Assembly (NCBI RefSeq): GCF_008638345.1
Contig: NZ_VTVA01000001.1
Coordinates: forward strand, 124,001 to 188,000
DNA length: 64,000 bases
From: Pseudomonas saliphila
GTDB taxonomy: Bacteria; Pseudomonadota; Gammaproteobacteria; Pseudomonadales; Pseudomonadaceae
Direction of reading: 5' to 3'
Shown: piece by piece, positions 9,118-17,139 of the stretch
How positions within the stretch are numbered: the first letter of the stretch is position 1
Layout: each line of letters begins with the position of its first letter
The notes under the pieces: model-generated
Seen by the model: the letters and a program-made list of their open reading frames with translations, nothing else
Told to the model about the DNA's origin: nothing
Databases searched by the model: none
Made by a program: the position numbers and the translations under genes

Positions 9118-9236
9118 GATTCCAGAGGATTCGCACGGCCAGGATCCTTCCTGGGATAGGGCAACCACCCGCGTTTCTCAGGGCCATTGCGCTATGAATT
9201 CCACCATTAAATACAATAAAACAAAGGTCAATCGCG

Positions 9237-9689
9237 ATGAAAGTAACGACTGAGTACCTTATCGAGAAAGCAGCACTGGAAGAAGCGGTGCTGCGCTACT
9301 GTGAAGCTGTGGACAAGCTCTCGGATCTCGATTTCATGACCGAAAACTTCACGGAAGATGCCGTTCTGGATTTAACCGGGCTGGGCCTCCCCCGCTTCCA
9401 CGGCCATGAAGAGATCCGAGGGTTCTATGCGAATGTATTCAAGGATATGTCGCATCACATGCATCTACTATCGAACTTTCAGGTCAAAAAGCTCTCGGGA
9501 GATACCGCAGATATATACGCCTATATCGTAGGAATGGGACGCTCCGTTACCGGCATCGACGTGCAGGTCTATGTGTACTATGACCTGAGCCTGCGTAAGG
9601 TGAATGACACCTGGAAAATCGCGCGCTTCTACGAGGCACCCCAACTTCCCATGCCTGATTCAGTAACGGCAGTTCACAAGAAAAATTGA
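9237..9689 (+). CDS. NTF2-like / SnoaL-type protein
   Basis: This 150-aa protein has the SnoaL_4 / NTF2-like form: an N-terminal helix with ALEEAVLRYCEAVDKL, then DAVLDLTGLGLPRFHGHEEI and a C-terminal DTWKIARFYE strand. This cone-shaped fold serves isomerases, dehydratases, epoxide hydrolases and the beta subunits of Rieske oxygenases, so the reaction cannot be read from the fold. DAVLDLTGLGLP nearly matches DAVLDLSGLGLP in the protein at 22452-22904, which makes the two close paralogues. It ends just before the dioxygenase gene start, and the two form a plus-strand pair opposite to the rest of the island. Confidence 0.75.
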   Translation: MKVTTEYLIEKAALEEAVLRYCEAVDKLSDLDFMTENFTEDAVLDLTGLGLPRFHGHEEIRGFYANVFKDMSHHMHLLSNFQVKKLSGDTADIYAYIVGMGRSVTGIDVQVYVYYDLSLRKVNDTWKIARFYEAPQLPMPDSVTAVHKKN

Positions 9690-9709
9690 TTCGCGTGAGG
9701 ACACCTCTG

Positions 9710-10594
9710 ATGGGAAATGTAACTGAAATTCAAACCACCTTGGACCGAATCGACGAGTTCCATGAGCAATTTCGACGAGATGGCGCCATGGTGATACGCG
9801 GCGCTTTTGATGAGCAAGCAATGAAAGTCATCGAGGAAGCCTACACGTGGAATTTTGAAAACCCAGGCCCTTTAGCGCAGGATCTCTATCCTGAGGGCGG
9901 CGGCAGATTCATGCAGTGCGAAGAGGATTCGAGCCAGAAGCCCACCTTCCAGGCCATGTTCCGAGAAACCCCGATTCCAGACATCGCGGCTGGGCTGTTC
10001 GGATCCAAAGACGTCTGGTATTTCGTGGACCAGCTGTTCTATAAGGAGGGCGACAATCGACCGGTCCGCCGCACTCCCTGGCATCAGGACACACCATACT
10101 TGCCAATCGACGGTGAGAAGATCGCCGTGCTTTGGATTCCTATGCAAGACGTCGACGAGGCTCACGCACTGGAAGTCATCCGCGGCTCGCATCGACAACC
10201 TCTATTCAATGGCTCGTCCTTCTCGGCAGACGACGACACCCTTCCTCTTTACGACGAGAAGGATATGCCACGACTGCCTAATATCGAAGCAGAACGGGAA
10301 AAGTGGGACATCATCACCTGCCCGGTAAAAAGGGGTGACGTTTTGATTTTTCACACCAGCACTCTTCACGGCGGCGGCGGTACGGCTCCTGGCTCAACGC
10401 GTCGCAGCTTGTCCTTGAGACTCGTAGGAGACGATGTCGTGCGTGTGAAACGGCCTGACATCGAAGGAGATTCACCAGTAACGAATAATGTCGGCGAGGA
10501 GGGAGCCACTCTTCAGACCCGGTTTAGCAAACTGGCCATTGGTGAGCCGATCTACAAAGCCGGTCTGACCAAGCTGAGCACAAGCAAAAGCTGA
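9710..10594 (+). CDS. Phytanoyl-CoA dioxygenase-family protein
   Basis: A 294-aa Fe(II)/2-oxoglutarate-type dioxygenase. The metal motif His-x-Asp is in TPWHQDTPYL (His125, Asp127), and the distal His is in FHTSTLHGGGG, followed by a basic stretch (RRSLSLR) that fits 2-oxoglutarate binding. The family hydroxylates aliphatic or cyclic substrates, often next to an activated carboxyl. The frame is open from a TTG at 9686, but the ATG at 9710 has GAGG 10 bases before it and gives the normal N-terminus. It is co-transcribed with the NTF2-like gene upstream and followed by a strong hairpin. A role in hydroxylating a pathway intermediate is inference. Confidence 0.82.
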   Translation: MGNVTEIQTTLDRIDEFHEQFRRDGAMVIRGAFDEQAMKVIEEAYTWNFENPGPLAQDLYPEGGGRFMQCEEDSSQKPTFQAMFRETPIPDIAAGLFGSKDVWYFVDQLFYKEGDNRPVRRTPWHQDTPYLPIDGEKIAVLWIPMQDVDEAHALEVIRGSHRQPLFNGSSFSADDDTLPLYDEKDMPRLPNIEAEREKWDIITCPVKRGDVLIFHTSTLHGGGGTAPGSTRRSLSLRLVGDDVVRVKRPDIEGDSPVTNNVGEEGATLQTRFSKLAIGEPIYKAGLTKLSTSKS

Positions 10595-10613
10595 ATCCAA
10601 GGATTTGGCAGAT

Positions 10614-10638
10614 CACACAGGGCCACTGGCCCTGTGTG
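10614..10638 (+). terminator. Terminator hairpin after the dioxygenase gene
   Basis: Arms CACACAGGGCC and GGCCCTGTGTG (11 bp, perfect) with loop ACT, 20 bases past the stop codon. It is followed by a T-rich TGTTTCTCTC. It lies between convergent genes. Confidence 0.65.
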
Positions 10639-10687
10639 TGTTTCTCTCAATAGGTACCTAATTCTGACTGGATGGACACCGCGTTCT

Positions 10688-12307
10688 CTACTGTTCCTCC
10701 ATGATCATATCGGCGGCGCGCCAACCTAGTGCCATGGCCGGTGCGTTGGTATTGCCCGAGATCAGCACAGGAATAACTGAGCAGTCAGCAACTCTGAGCC
10801 CTTCGACACCGCGAACCCGAAGCCTATCATCAACTACGGCGTTGGCGTCAGGTCCCATCCGGCAGGTGCCGGTGGCATGCAATCCTGAGGTAGACAGCCG
10901 GCGAAAAGCATCGAGTACCTGCTCATCAGTTTTGCATTCCGCACCTGGCAACAACTCACTGACGACATGTTCGGCAAGCGGAGATTGTGCTGCGTAGCGC
11001 CTTATGTAACGGACCGTATCAATAGCCATCTGACAATCTTCCGGCGTCGATAGCCAATTGGGCACAAGCTCGGCCGGGGCTGACGGATCATCACTTGTGA
11101 CGCGGATATGACCTTCACTGGTCAGCTGCAACAACTGCCCATAAATAGACAACCCAGGCTGGCGATCAACTCGAGACAAAGGTACTGGATGGTTGTCATC
11201 ACTCAGCGCAAAAGTGTACCCGCCCATATACAGTTGAAGATTTGGGGGCCCCGGTTGCTTCCCTACTCGCACGAAAGCGCCAACCTCAAAGGGGCCGGTC
11301 GCCAAAGGCCCCTGATGTTGAAATTGATAACGCAATAGGCTCTTGAACAGGCCAAGCCCATAAAATGCCCTATGGTTGCCCGCATTACTGTTGATTCTAA
11401 ACGGCATAGCGAATGACAGGTGCTCACGAAGATGGCGTCCCACTGCGGGGCTTTCCTGAATCACCGGTACACCGGCGTCTCTCAATACATCCGGCGGACC
11501 AACACCGGACAACTGCAACAGCCTGGGGCTTTCCAGCGCACCTGCCGACAAAATAATCTCTCTGTCACATTCGAAACGGTGATAGCCGTCAGCCAGACGA
11601 ACATCAACAGCCGTGGCGCGTTTGCCGGTAAACAGGATGCGCTCGACCAGCGCATGAGTCAGTACCTTGAGATTCTTGCGCGCTCTGGCTGGAGATATAA
11701 AAGCATGGGCACTACTGACCCGCTTTCCGTCACGAATATTATGGCTGTAATAGCCCACGCGCTCTGAAGATACGGCATTCAGATCATCCGTGCGCTGCAG
11801 ACCAAGAGCCTCACCGGCTCTGATCATGTCTTCTGTCAGGGGGTAACGATAATTTCCGCCAGGCGTGATGGTTACCGGCCGGCTTTCCCCAGGGTCAGCC
11901 CTCAGAGGACCTTGATGCTCTTCAAGTGCTTTGAACGCGGTTTTCATATCCGCCCAGCCCCAACCCTCGCAGCCCATCTGCTCCCAGCGCTGATAGTCCT
12001 CGGGCTGCCCGCGCGACCAGATCATGCCGTTGATAGCAGAGGATCCACCTAGGCCCTTGCCTCGAATCCAGACCTCCGAAGTGGCACTGTCCTGCGTGCG
12101 TGGCTGGGTAACGCTGTATTGCCAAGTATGGGACGCACTACCAACCAGCTTTGCAATGCCCTTGGGCATATTGACCAGTGCATCATTATTGCTGCCGCCC
12201 GCTTCAAGCAGTAATACGCGAATAGATGGATCAAGGGATAAGCGATTGGCAAGCACACAACCGGCCGAGCCGGCACCGACAATAATATAGTCAAAGGTCG
12301 CGTTCAT
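10688..12307 (-). CDS. GMC-family FAD-dependent alcohol dehydrogenase/oxidase
   Basis: The 539-aa flavoprotein has the FAD dinucleotide motif in YIIVGAGSAGCVLANRLS at residues 8-25 and the GMC signature region around GGSSAINGMIW. The C-terminal active-site pair is His in GLHATGTCRMG and Asn in SGNTNAPAMALG. GMC enzymes of this bacterial type oxidise primary or secondary alcohols; choline dehydrogenase and alkanol dehydrogenase are relatives. The frame is open to 12349, but the ATG at 12307 begins the domain directly and has GAGAG upstream. In this island it may oxidise a hydroxyl made by one of the oxygenases. It is the last gene of the long minus-strand run before the plus-strand pair. Confidence 0.88.
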   Translation of the reverse strand: MNATFDYIIVGAGSAGCVLANRLSLDPSIRVLLLEAGGSNNDALVNMPKGIAKLVGSASHTWQYSVTQPRTQDSATSEVWIRGKGLGGSSAINGMIWSRGQPEDYQRWEQMGCEGWGWADMKTAFKALEEHQGPLRADPGESRPVTITPGGNYRYPLTEDMIRAGEALGLQRTDDLNAVSSERVGYYSHNIRDGKRVSSAHAFISPARARKNLKVLTHALVERILFTGKRATAVDVRLADGYHRFECDREIILSAGALESPRLLQLSGVGPPDVLRDAGVPVIQESPAVGRHLREHLSFAMPFRINSNAGNHRAFYGLGLFKSLLRYQFQHQGPLATGPFEVGAFVRVGKQPGPPNLQLYMGGYTFALSDDNHPVPLSRVDRQPGLSIYGQLLQLTSEGHIRVTSDDPSAPAELVPNWLSTPEDCQMAIDTVRYIRRYAAQSPLAEHVVSELLPGAECKTDEQVLDAFRRLSTSGLHATGTCRMGPDANAVVDDRLRVRGVEGLRVADCSVIPVLISGNTNAPAMALGWRAADMIMEEQ

Positions 12308-12356
12308 TATTATTATGCTCTCAGGTTTATAGCCGGTGGCGGTGGCCATATCGGAA

Positions 12357-13015
12357 TTATTGGAAGTTAATTAGCGGATTCACTATCGTCCTCGATTCAT
12401 ACACGCCAGCGCTCAAGAGCCGCACATCCGGCAGCGCCTTCAAGGTCGCCGCCATGGCAGACAGGTTGTTTTGAGCGTCCAGAACCTCATTCCAAAAACC
12501 GCTGTAGACAATGCATCGGACATTTTCATCCGAAGCAGAGTTAGCGCTGTAAACATCTGCAGACTGTCCTTGTGCACATTGTTCCAGGACACCGACCGAC
12601 CGCTCCCGTTGTGTCGGCGACATCACCTGAAGGAACACTAGGTGTCGTATAGGGTATGAGCGAGAAGTCAGGACCGTCAGTGCACGCTCCGGCCCCCACA
12701 AACGCTTATATAAGATGCAGTTTCACCCGAAGTGAAGTTAGGCTCGTCTTTCGCCGCACCCTGTTGATACACCTCCGAAGCAGCCAAGTCAGTCAACGAT
12801 TGCGGCGATGGTATCCAGATCTCCGGAATACCATCAGCGGCCGGGCATGCCAGTGCTGGCAAGTCGCTTAAAAGATGGTTCTGCACATAGCCGGTGAAGA
12901 AGCCGGCATGCGCCAGATCGAGAGCGTGCTCCTTATGCGTGCTGCTCCAGTAATCGCTGAACCGCGACCGGCTCCAACCCTCTTTGCGCTGCAACAGGGT
13001 AAATACTTTCGCCAT
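12357..13015 (-). pseudogene. EthD-like two-part protein, frameshifted
   Basis: The first frame (ATG 13015 to stop 12677, 112 aa) is an EthD-like ferredoxin-fold domain: VFTLLQRKEGWSRSRFSDYW, then a His-rich turn and YVQNHLL. A second frame (about 12701 down to 12357) carries the natural continuation (GPERALTVLTS, then RHLVFLQVMS and a C-terminal LLSAGVYESR). The frames overlap at a run of five C on the plus strand (12693-12697). Adding one base there would join them as SVCGGPERALTVLTS, so one base seems lost from a six-base run, by mutation or sequencing error. EthD-like proteins accompany oxygenase clusters and their role is poorly known. Upstream neighbour is a Rieske oxygenase. Confidence 0.55.
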
Positions 13016-13054
13016 GGTTATTGCCAGGGCCTTGCAGCCCTGGCCTCCGCCCAG

Positions 13055-14473
13055 TCAGTCCTGCTGGATGTACTTGTCGAGCACATTGTGGAAGTGGCGG
13101 ATTCTTGCCTCCTGGTAATTACCCAGGGTTTCGCCCTTTTTCTTTGCTGCCTTGAAGCCCTGTTGCTGAGCCCGCATATTGGACGTGTCCTGATCATAGA
13201 CATATGCCATGCCTGCATCGATGCCATCGGCGAGCCCGTATGACTCCTCCTCTTTGATATAGGAAACCTCTGGAGCCTCGGGACGCTCTGCACCGGGAGC
13301 CAACGGGCGCAAAAAGAGGATCTCGAACAGACTGCGATCCGGATCGCAGCCCAGCGGCCTGAAGCGGTACACCATGGGCAAGGACAAACCCGGGAAGAGG
13401 ATCATGTTGGGGAACAGATGATATTCGATGGTATCGATCATCTCGGCGTCGGACACGTCTTCCAGATTGACCTTGTACTTCTCGCCCAACGTCTTGCGTA
13501 AGAATCGCGCCATGACGACTCGTGCCGTTTCGCCTTCTTTTACTTCCAGCTCATCCGTGACAAGCGAGCGATCGCCCACCAGCATTGCATCAACCAGCTC
13601 CTGCTCGCTTAGCGGAGTTTCCAGATGCGGGCTACTGACCCCGCTTGCACCATAGAAGCGCGTTACATGATCGCTGTAGATATCATATTGGATATTGGCA
13701 TCCCCGGTGCCAGGAAGCAGTTGAGGGTGGGTTTCCATAACATGGTAAGCCTCAAGGAATGCTTCAGTGGCCGCCTTCCAGTTGCAGGGCAATTCCTTCG
13801 CCACGTGAAACTCGGTGAATCGGTTTTCCATGTCCCAACCACTGAAATGCTCAGGAATTTCCGCCAGGAAGCTCTCCAGATCCTCTGCGTCATCATCCAG
13901 ATTAACGAATATAAAACCGCCCCACTGCCCTACACGCACCTCTGGCAATTTGAGATTTTCCGGCTTGACGTGCGGAAAATCCCAGGCACAGGGAATACTT
14001 TGTATTTCGCCATCAAGGGACCAGGTCCAACCGTGGAACGGGCAGCGTAACTGGTTACTGGAGCCCATGCCCTCCTCTGGTTTGAGCTTGGTGCCGCGGT
14101 GCAGACACGAGTTGTGGTAAGCCTTGATTCCCTTGGGAGTATGGACTACCAGAATTGAATAGGGACCGATTTCATAGACGTAGTAATCACCTACTTGAGG
14201 AATATGCTCCAAGCGGCATGCCCATTGCCACACCTTGGTCCAGACAAGTTCCATCTCCTTAGCAAAGAAATCCGGGGAGGTGTAGCGGGAGAAAGCGATG
14301 TCATCACTCCCGGCGTAACGATAGCGCTCCTCCTTGAGGATAGCGGGAGCCTGGTTCAAATCGCTAGCAATGATCTCTTGCACGGTGCGCCCTGGGCAGC
14401 GCGCCTCGCCGGGCGCAAGCCCCATGTCATCACCAGGCAAACCGTTCAGTATGTTTGTATTATGGGTATTCAT
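13055..14473 (-). CDS. Rieske ring-hydroxylating oxygenase, alpha subunit (1)
   Basis: This 472-aa protein has a Rieske [2Fe-2S] site at Cys123-x-His125 (SCLHRG) and Cys144-x2-His147 (CPFHGWTW), and a catalytic SRPBCC-type domain. The iron ligands are in NWKAATEAFLEAYHVMETH. The residue that usually bridges the two metal centres is Glu here (LEAYH) rather than the Asp of naphthalene dioxygenase. It should hydroxylate a ring or alkyl substrate with O2, taking electrons from a ferredoxin. GAGAG lies about 7 bases before the ATG. The partner ferredoxin is probably the one at 18727-19062. It is followed by the EthD-like gene and preceded by two SDR genes in the same direction. The substrate is unknown. 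Confidence 0.88.
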   Translation of the reverse strand: MNTHNTNILNGLPGDDMGLAPGEARCPGRTVQEIIASDLNQAPAILKEERYRYAGSDDIAFSRYTSPDFFAKEMELVWTKVWQWACRLEHIPQVGDYYVYEIGPYSILVVHTPKGIKAYHNSCLHRGTKLKPEEGMGSSNQLRCPFHGWTWSLDGEIQSIPCAWDFPHVKPENLKLPEVRVGQWGGFIFVNLDDDAEDLESFLAEIPEHFSGWDMENRFTEFHVAKELPCNWKAATEAFLEAYHVMETHPQLLPGTGDANIQYDIYSDHVTRFYGASGVSSPHLETPLSEQELVDAMLVGDRSLVTDELEVKEGETARVVMARFLRKTLGEKYKVNLEDVSDAEMIDTIEYHLFPNMILFPGLSLPMVYRFRPLGCDPDRSLFEILFLRPLAPGAERPEAPEVSYIKEEESYGLADGIDAGMAYVYDQDTSNMRAQQQGFKAAKKKGETLGNYQEARIRHFHNVLDKYIQQD

Positions 14474-14537
14474 AAGTTAGCTCTCACTCTGACTAAGCCG
14501 GTTGGTCGTCGCCCACCAATGCCGGAGGCTTACGCAG

Positions 14538-15284
14538 CTATTTGATGGTTTCGCCGTTATCAATCACCAGCTGCGCACCATTGATCTGTCGAGACTCATC
14601 ACTGGCAAGGAACAGCACCAGATTGGCCACATCTTCAGGCTTACCCTGGCCGACATCATGCAATTGAGTGAGCGCCTCTGTGTCTGCGCCCGCCAGCTCG
14701 GTAAGCGCCTTCACCGTCATGGGCGTGTCGTGCGCGCCCGGCAGAATGGTGTTGCAGCGGATGCGGTAACCCTGGTTCTGACAGTGAATGGCGATACTGC
14801 GCCCCATGGATGCTATCGCTCCCTTGGCAGCGGTGTAGGCAAATACCTCGGCGATTCCCTTAACGGCCGCTACCGAGGAAATATTGATAATCGACCCACC
14901 CGTTTCACGCATTAACGGAATAGCGTGTTTGCAGCCTAGGAAGGTGCCTTCAGTCATGACCTGCAGATGTAGCCTGAACTGCTCGAGCGACTGCTCTTCA
15001 ACCGTCGAGAAGTTGACGAAGCCGGCGTTATTGACCAGTACGTCGAGTTGGCCGAAGCGTTTCTTTACCTCCGCAAGCACGCTGATCCAATGCGCCTCGT
15101 CTGCCACATCATGGGCGAGGTAAAGCGAGCCAGGGATTTCCGCCGCCAGTGCCTCGCCTTGCTGATGATTGATGTCGGTGATGATCACGCGTGCGCCATG
15201 TGCAGCAAGCAACCTGGCATCCGCCGCTCCGAGACCTGATGCGCCACCGGTAATCAGCACGACTTTATTATTCACTCTCTTCAT
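14538..15284 (-). CDS. Short-chain dehydrogenase/reductase (SDR)
   Basis: A 248-aa classical SDR with NAD(P)-binding TGGASGLG at residues 13-20, NNAG in the middle, catalytic Ser in INISSVAAV and YTAAK for the Tyr-x3-Lys pair. The acidic residue in ITDINHQ after the second strand suggests preference for NAD. It probably oxidises a secondary alcohol or dihydrodiol to a ketone or catechol during breakdown of the island's substrate; that is inference. GAGATAAG precedes the ATG. It lies 64 bases before the Rieske gene (1) and 71 bases after another SDR, in the same direction, so a shared transcript is likely. Confidence 0.85.
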   Translation of the reverse strand: MKRVNNKVVLITGGASGLGAADARLLAAHGARVIITDINHQQGEALAAEIPGSLYLAHDVADEAHWISVLAEVKKRFGQLDVLVNNAGFVNFSTVEEQSLEQFRLHLQVMTEGTFLGCKHAIPLMRETGGSIINISSVAAVKGIAEVFAYTAAKGAIASMGRSIAIHCQNQGYRIRCNTILPGAHDTPMTVKALTELAGADTEALTQLHDVGQGKPEDVANLVLFLASDESRQINGAQLVIDNGETIK

Positions 15285-15355
15285 TTTTCTTATCTCTTAT
15301 TCTTGTTGTCAAAAAGTCGGAATACATAAGTAGATGTGGCCAGACCCGTGGAGCA

Positions 15356-16063
15356 TCACCAGGGATGCAGTTCTCCGTTCCACTTGAAAAAGTCGCCACT
15401 ATTTTCCAACGTCAGATTGGCAACCACCGATCTGATGCCGGCAGCGCTCTCCTGTGGAGTGATGTCCGCAGTGGGGCCGCCCATGTCGGTCTGTACGTAA
15501 CCGGGATGGATGGTCGCAACACAAACGCCCTGATCGCGCAGGTCGATAGCCAGACTACGCATCACTCTGTTCACCCCAGCTTTCGTCGCACCGTATGCGT
15601 ACATGCCGCCGTACGGCCAGGTTGAGGCGGCAAGCTGACTGCTTACCGTCATCGCCTTGCCCTTCGCCGCCAACAAGTTAGGCAATAGCGCCTGAATCAG
15701 GCGAAACGGTCCGATAGTCATGACCTCAAATGCGGTATGCCAGTCGGCAAAATCATCCTCGGTAAAGGTTTTACTGGTTAACGGTCCAGTCTCGCCGCCC
15801 AACACCCCCGCCACGTTCAACAACACATGAACCGGCGAATCCTTGACGGCCGCCTGGACATTCTTGGCAACTGAGGCGCCGTCAGTCATATCCATCTGAT
15901 GCACGGTCAGCCGCCCCTCAGACGTCTCTGCAAGTGCGGCGAGATCTGATGCGCTGCCTGGAGACCGACAAAACGCATATACCCGGTCCCCAGCTACTAG
16001 ATAGTCTCTGACCAAGGCAAACCCGATACCTCGGTTGGCACCGGTAATTACGACATTATTCAT
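15356..16063 (-). CDS. Short-chain dehydrogenase/reductase (SDR, C-factor-like)
   Basis: The 235-aa SDR has TGANRGIG at residues 7-14, NVAG in place of NNAG, and YGATK as the catalytic Tyr-x3-Lys. The Arg/Ser-rich stretch after strand two (FCRSPGS) points to NADP. Its overall shape is that of the csgA/C-factor-like SDR subgroup. Strong Shine-Dalgarno AGGAG lies 7 bases before the ATG. It sits 14 bases after the VOC gene in one operon with the oxygenase genes. The substrate cannot be told from sequence. Confidence 0.82.
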   Translation of the reverse strand: MNNVVITGANRGIGFALVRDYLVAGDRVYAFCRSPGSASDLAALAETSEGRLTVHQMDMTDGASVAKNVQAAVKDSPVHVLLNVAGVLGGETGPLTSKTFTEDDFADWHTAFEVMTIGPFRLIQALLPNLLAAKGKAMTVSSQLAASTWPYGGMYAYGATKAGVNRVMRSLAIDLRDQGVCVATIHPGYVQTDMGGPTADITPQESAAGIRSVVANLTLENSGDFFKWNGELHPW

Positions 16064-16077
16064 TCAGATACTCCTCA

Positions 16078-16644
16078 TTAATTATCAACCATGGACAGAG
16101 AGCGGATCACCGCGTTGCCGTCCCAGCCTTCTGAAGCGGATCGGACCAGGGAATAGAAGCCGACAAGTGCTTCGCTTGGTTCATATATTTCGATGAAGTG
16201 GCCCAGAGCCTGCGTGCAATCGATCATCGCGTAGGCCTGCCCTGATACCAGCTCAGCGTAGAGTGCCGTTTCATAGCCCGCGGCCTCATACTCACTGATG
16301 GCCGTCCGCAGATTTTCGACCATGATCGCCACATGATGGATGTCGCCTTTTCCACTGGAGCGATGATCATGGAAAACGGAGGGTCCAGGATTGTTCTGCT
16401 GACAAAACTCGACCATCACGCCCCCCCATTGCCCGTAGGCAGAGGTATGGTCGAGCGTGCTCGGCTGGCCTCGGTGCAGACATACTGCCAGTTCGATATT
16501 CTCGACTACGAAGTAAGGCCCTGAGCCGAACAACAGGTGATGGTCCTGCGCGCTCCCGGCGGCATCGTCGACAAAGTAGGCTATCTGCCTGACCGGGTGA
16601 TGCCTCGGCACCACTGACCTGGTTTGCTCCTTCATCTGCGCCAT
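16078..16644 (-). CDS. VOC-superfamily (glyoxalase/extradiol dioxygenase-like) protein
   Basis: This 188-aa protein has two VOC half-modules. The first has HPVRQIAYFVDD, with the first metal-ligand His, and a Glu region at VMVEFCQ. The second has DIHHVAIMVENL and ends in GHFIEIYEP, whose Glu is the usual last ligand. The fold serves glyoxalases, extradiol ring-cleavage dioxygenases and epimerases, and which of these applies is not clear. The frame is open to 16779, but the upstream NTF2-like gene ends at 16650. The ATG at 16644 is 5 bases after that stop, which fits coupled translation. Ring cleavage after the Rieske step is a tempting but untested reading. Confidence 0.72.
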   Translation of the reverse strand: MAQMKEQTRSVVPRHHPVRQIAYFVDDAAGSAQDHHLLFGSGPYFVVENIELAVCLHRGQPSTLDHTSAYGQWGGVMVEFCQQNNPGPSVFHDHRSSGKGDIHHVAIMVENLRTAISEYEAAGYETALYAELVSGQAYAMIDCTQALGHFIEIYEPSEALVGFYSLVRSASEGWDGNAVIRSLSMVDN

Positions 16645-16649
16645 TGGGA

Positions 16650-17126
16650 TTATTCGATCATGCCGACGTAAGCTTCCAAAAACTGGGGGTCTACAAAGGT
16701 TGTCTTTATCGTCACCGACTGAAACTTCCAGCCTTGCGCCGTTCTCACATACTCGTCCGAGTAAATATTCGACAGCCATATCGGTGACGGATTATCGGTC
16801 GTGGTAAAGGCAAAAAGACCCGAGACTTTCCCGTCCGCCCGGTCCCCCTTCAGGTCGATAACAGGGTTCAACATATAGTGCATGGCACAGGTCCACTGCA
16901 TGGTAGCGGAGGTCATCATTGCGACTATCTCGGCGTGGCCTGTTGCCAATCCCATACCCAGATCCAATGTTCCGGTAGGGGTAAACAAGGCGGCAAACTG
17001 CTCCGCGTCACCGGGGACACTATCAACGATATTGGCGAGATAGGCGTAGCGGTGACGTAACGTGCGGATCTCTTCCAGATCGTTCAAACGGGTCAACTGG
17101 GCCTGCATGGATTGTAGATCAGTCAT
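16650..17126 (-). CDS. NTF2-like / SnoaL-type protein
   Basis: A 158-aa NTF2-like protein: the N-terminal helix includes LEEIRTLRHRYAYLAN, followed by FTPTGTLDLGMGLATGHAEI and a C-terminal GWKFQSVTIKTTF strand. I chose ATG 17126, with AAAGGA 8 bases before it. An open frame to 17165 would overlap the end of the Rieske gene. It follows Rieske gene (2) directly (13 bases), the place where a classical oxygenase beta subunit would be. Such beta subunits share this fold but are usually about 170-180 aa, so it could be a beta subunit or a separate isomerase or dehydratase. Confidence 0.72.
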   Translation of the reverse strand: MTDLQSMQAQLTRLNDLEEIRTLRHRYAYLANIVDSVPGDAEQFAALFTPTGTLDLGMGLATGHAEIVAMMTSATMQWTCAMHYMLNPVIDLKGDRADGKVSGLFAFTTTDNPSPIWLSNIYSDEYVRTAQGWKFQSVTIKTTFVDPQFLEAYVGMIE

Positions 17127-17139
17127 TTCGCGTTCCTTT

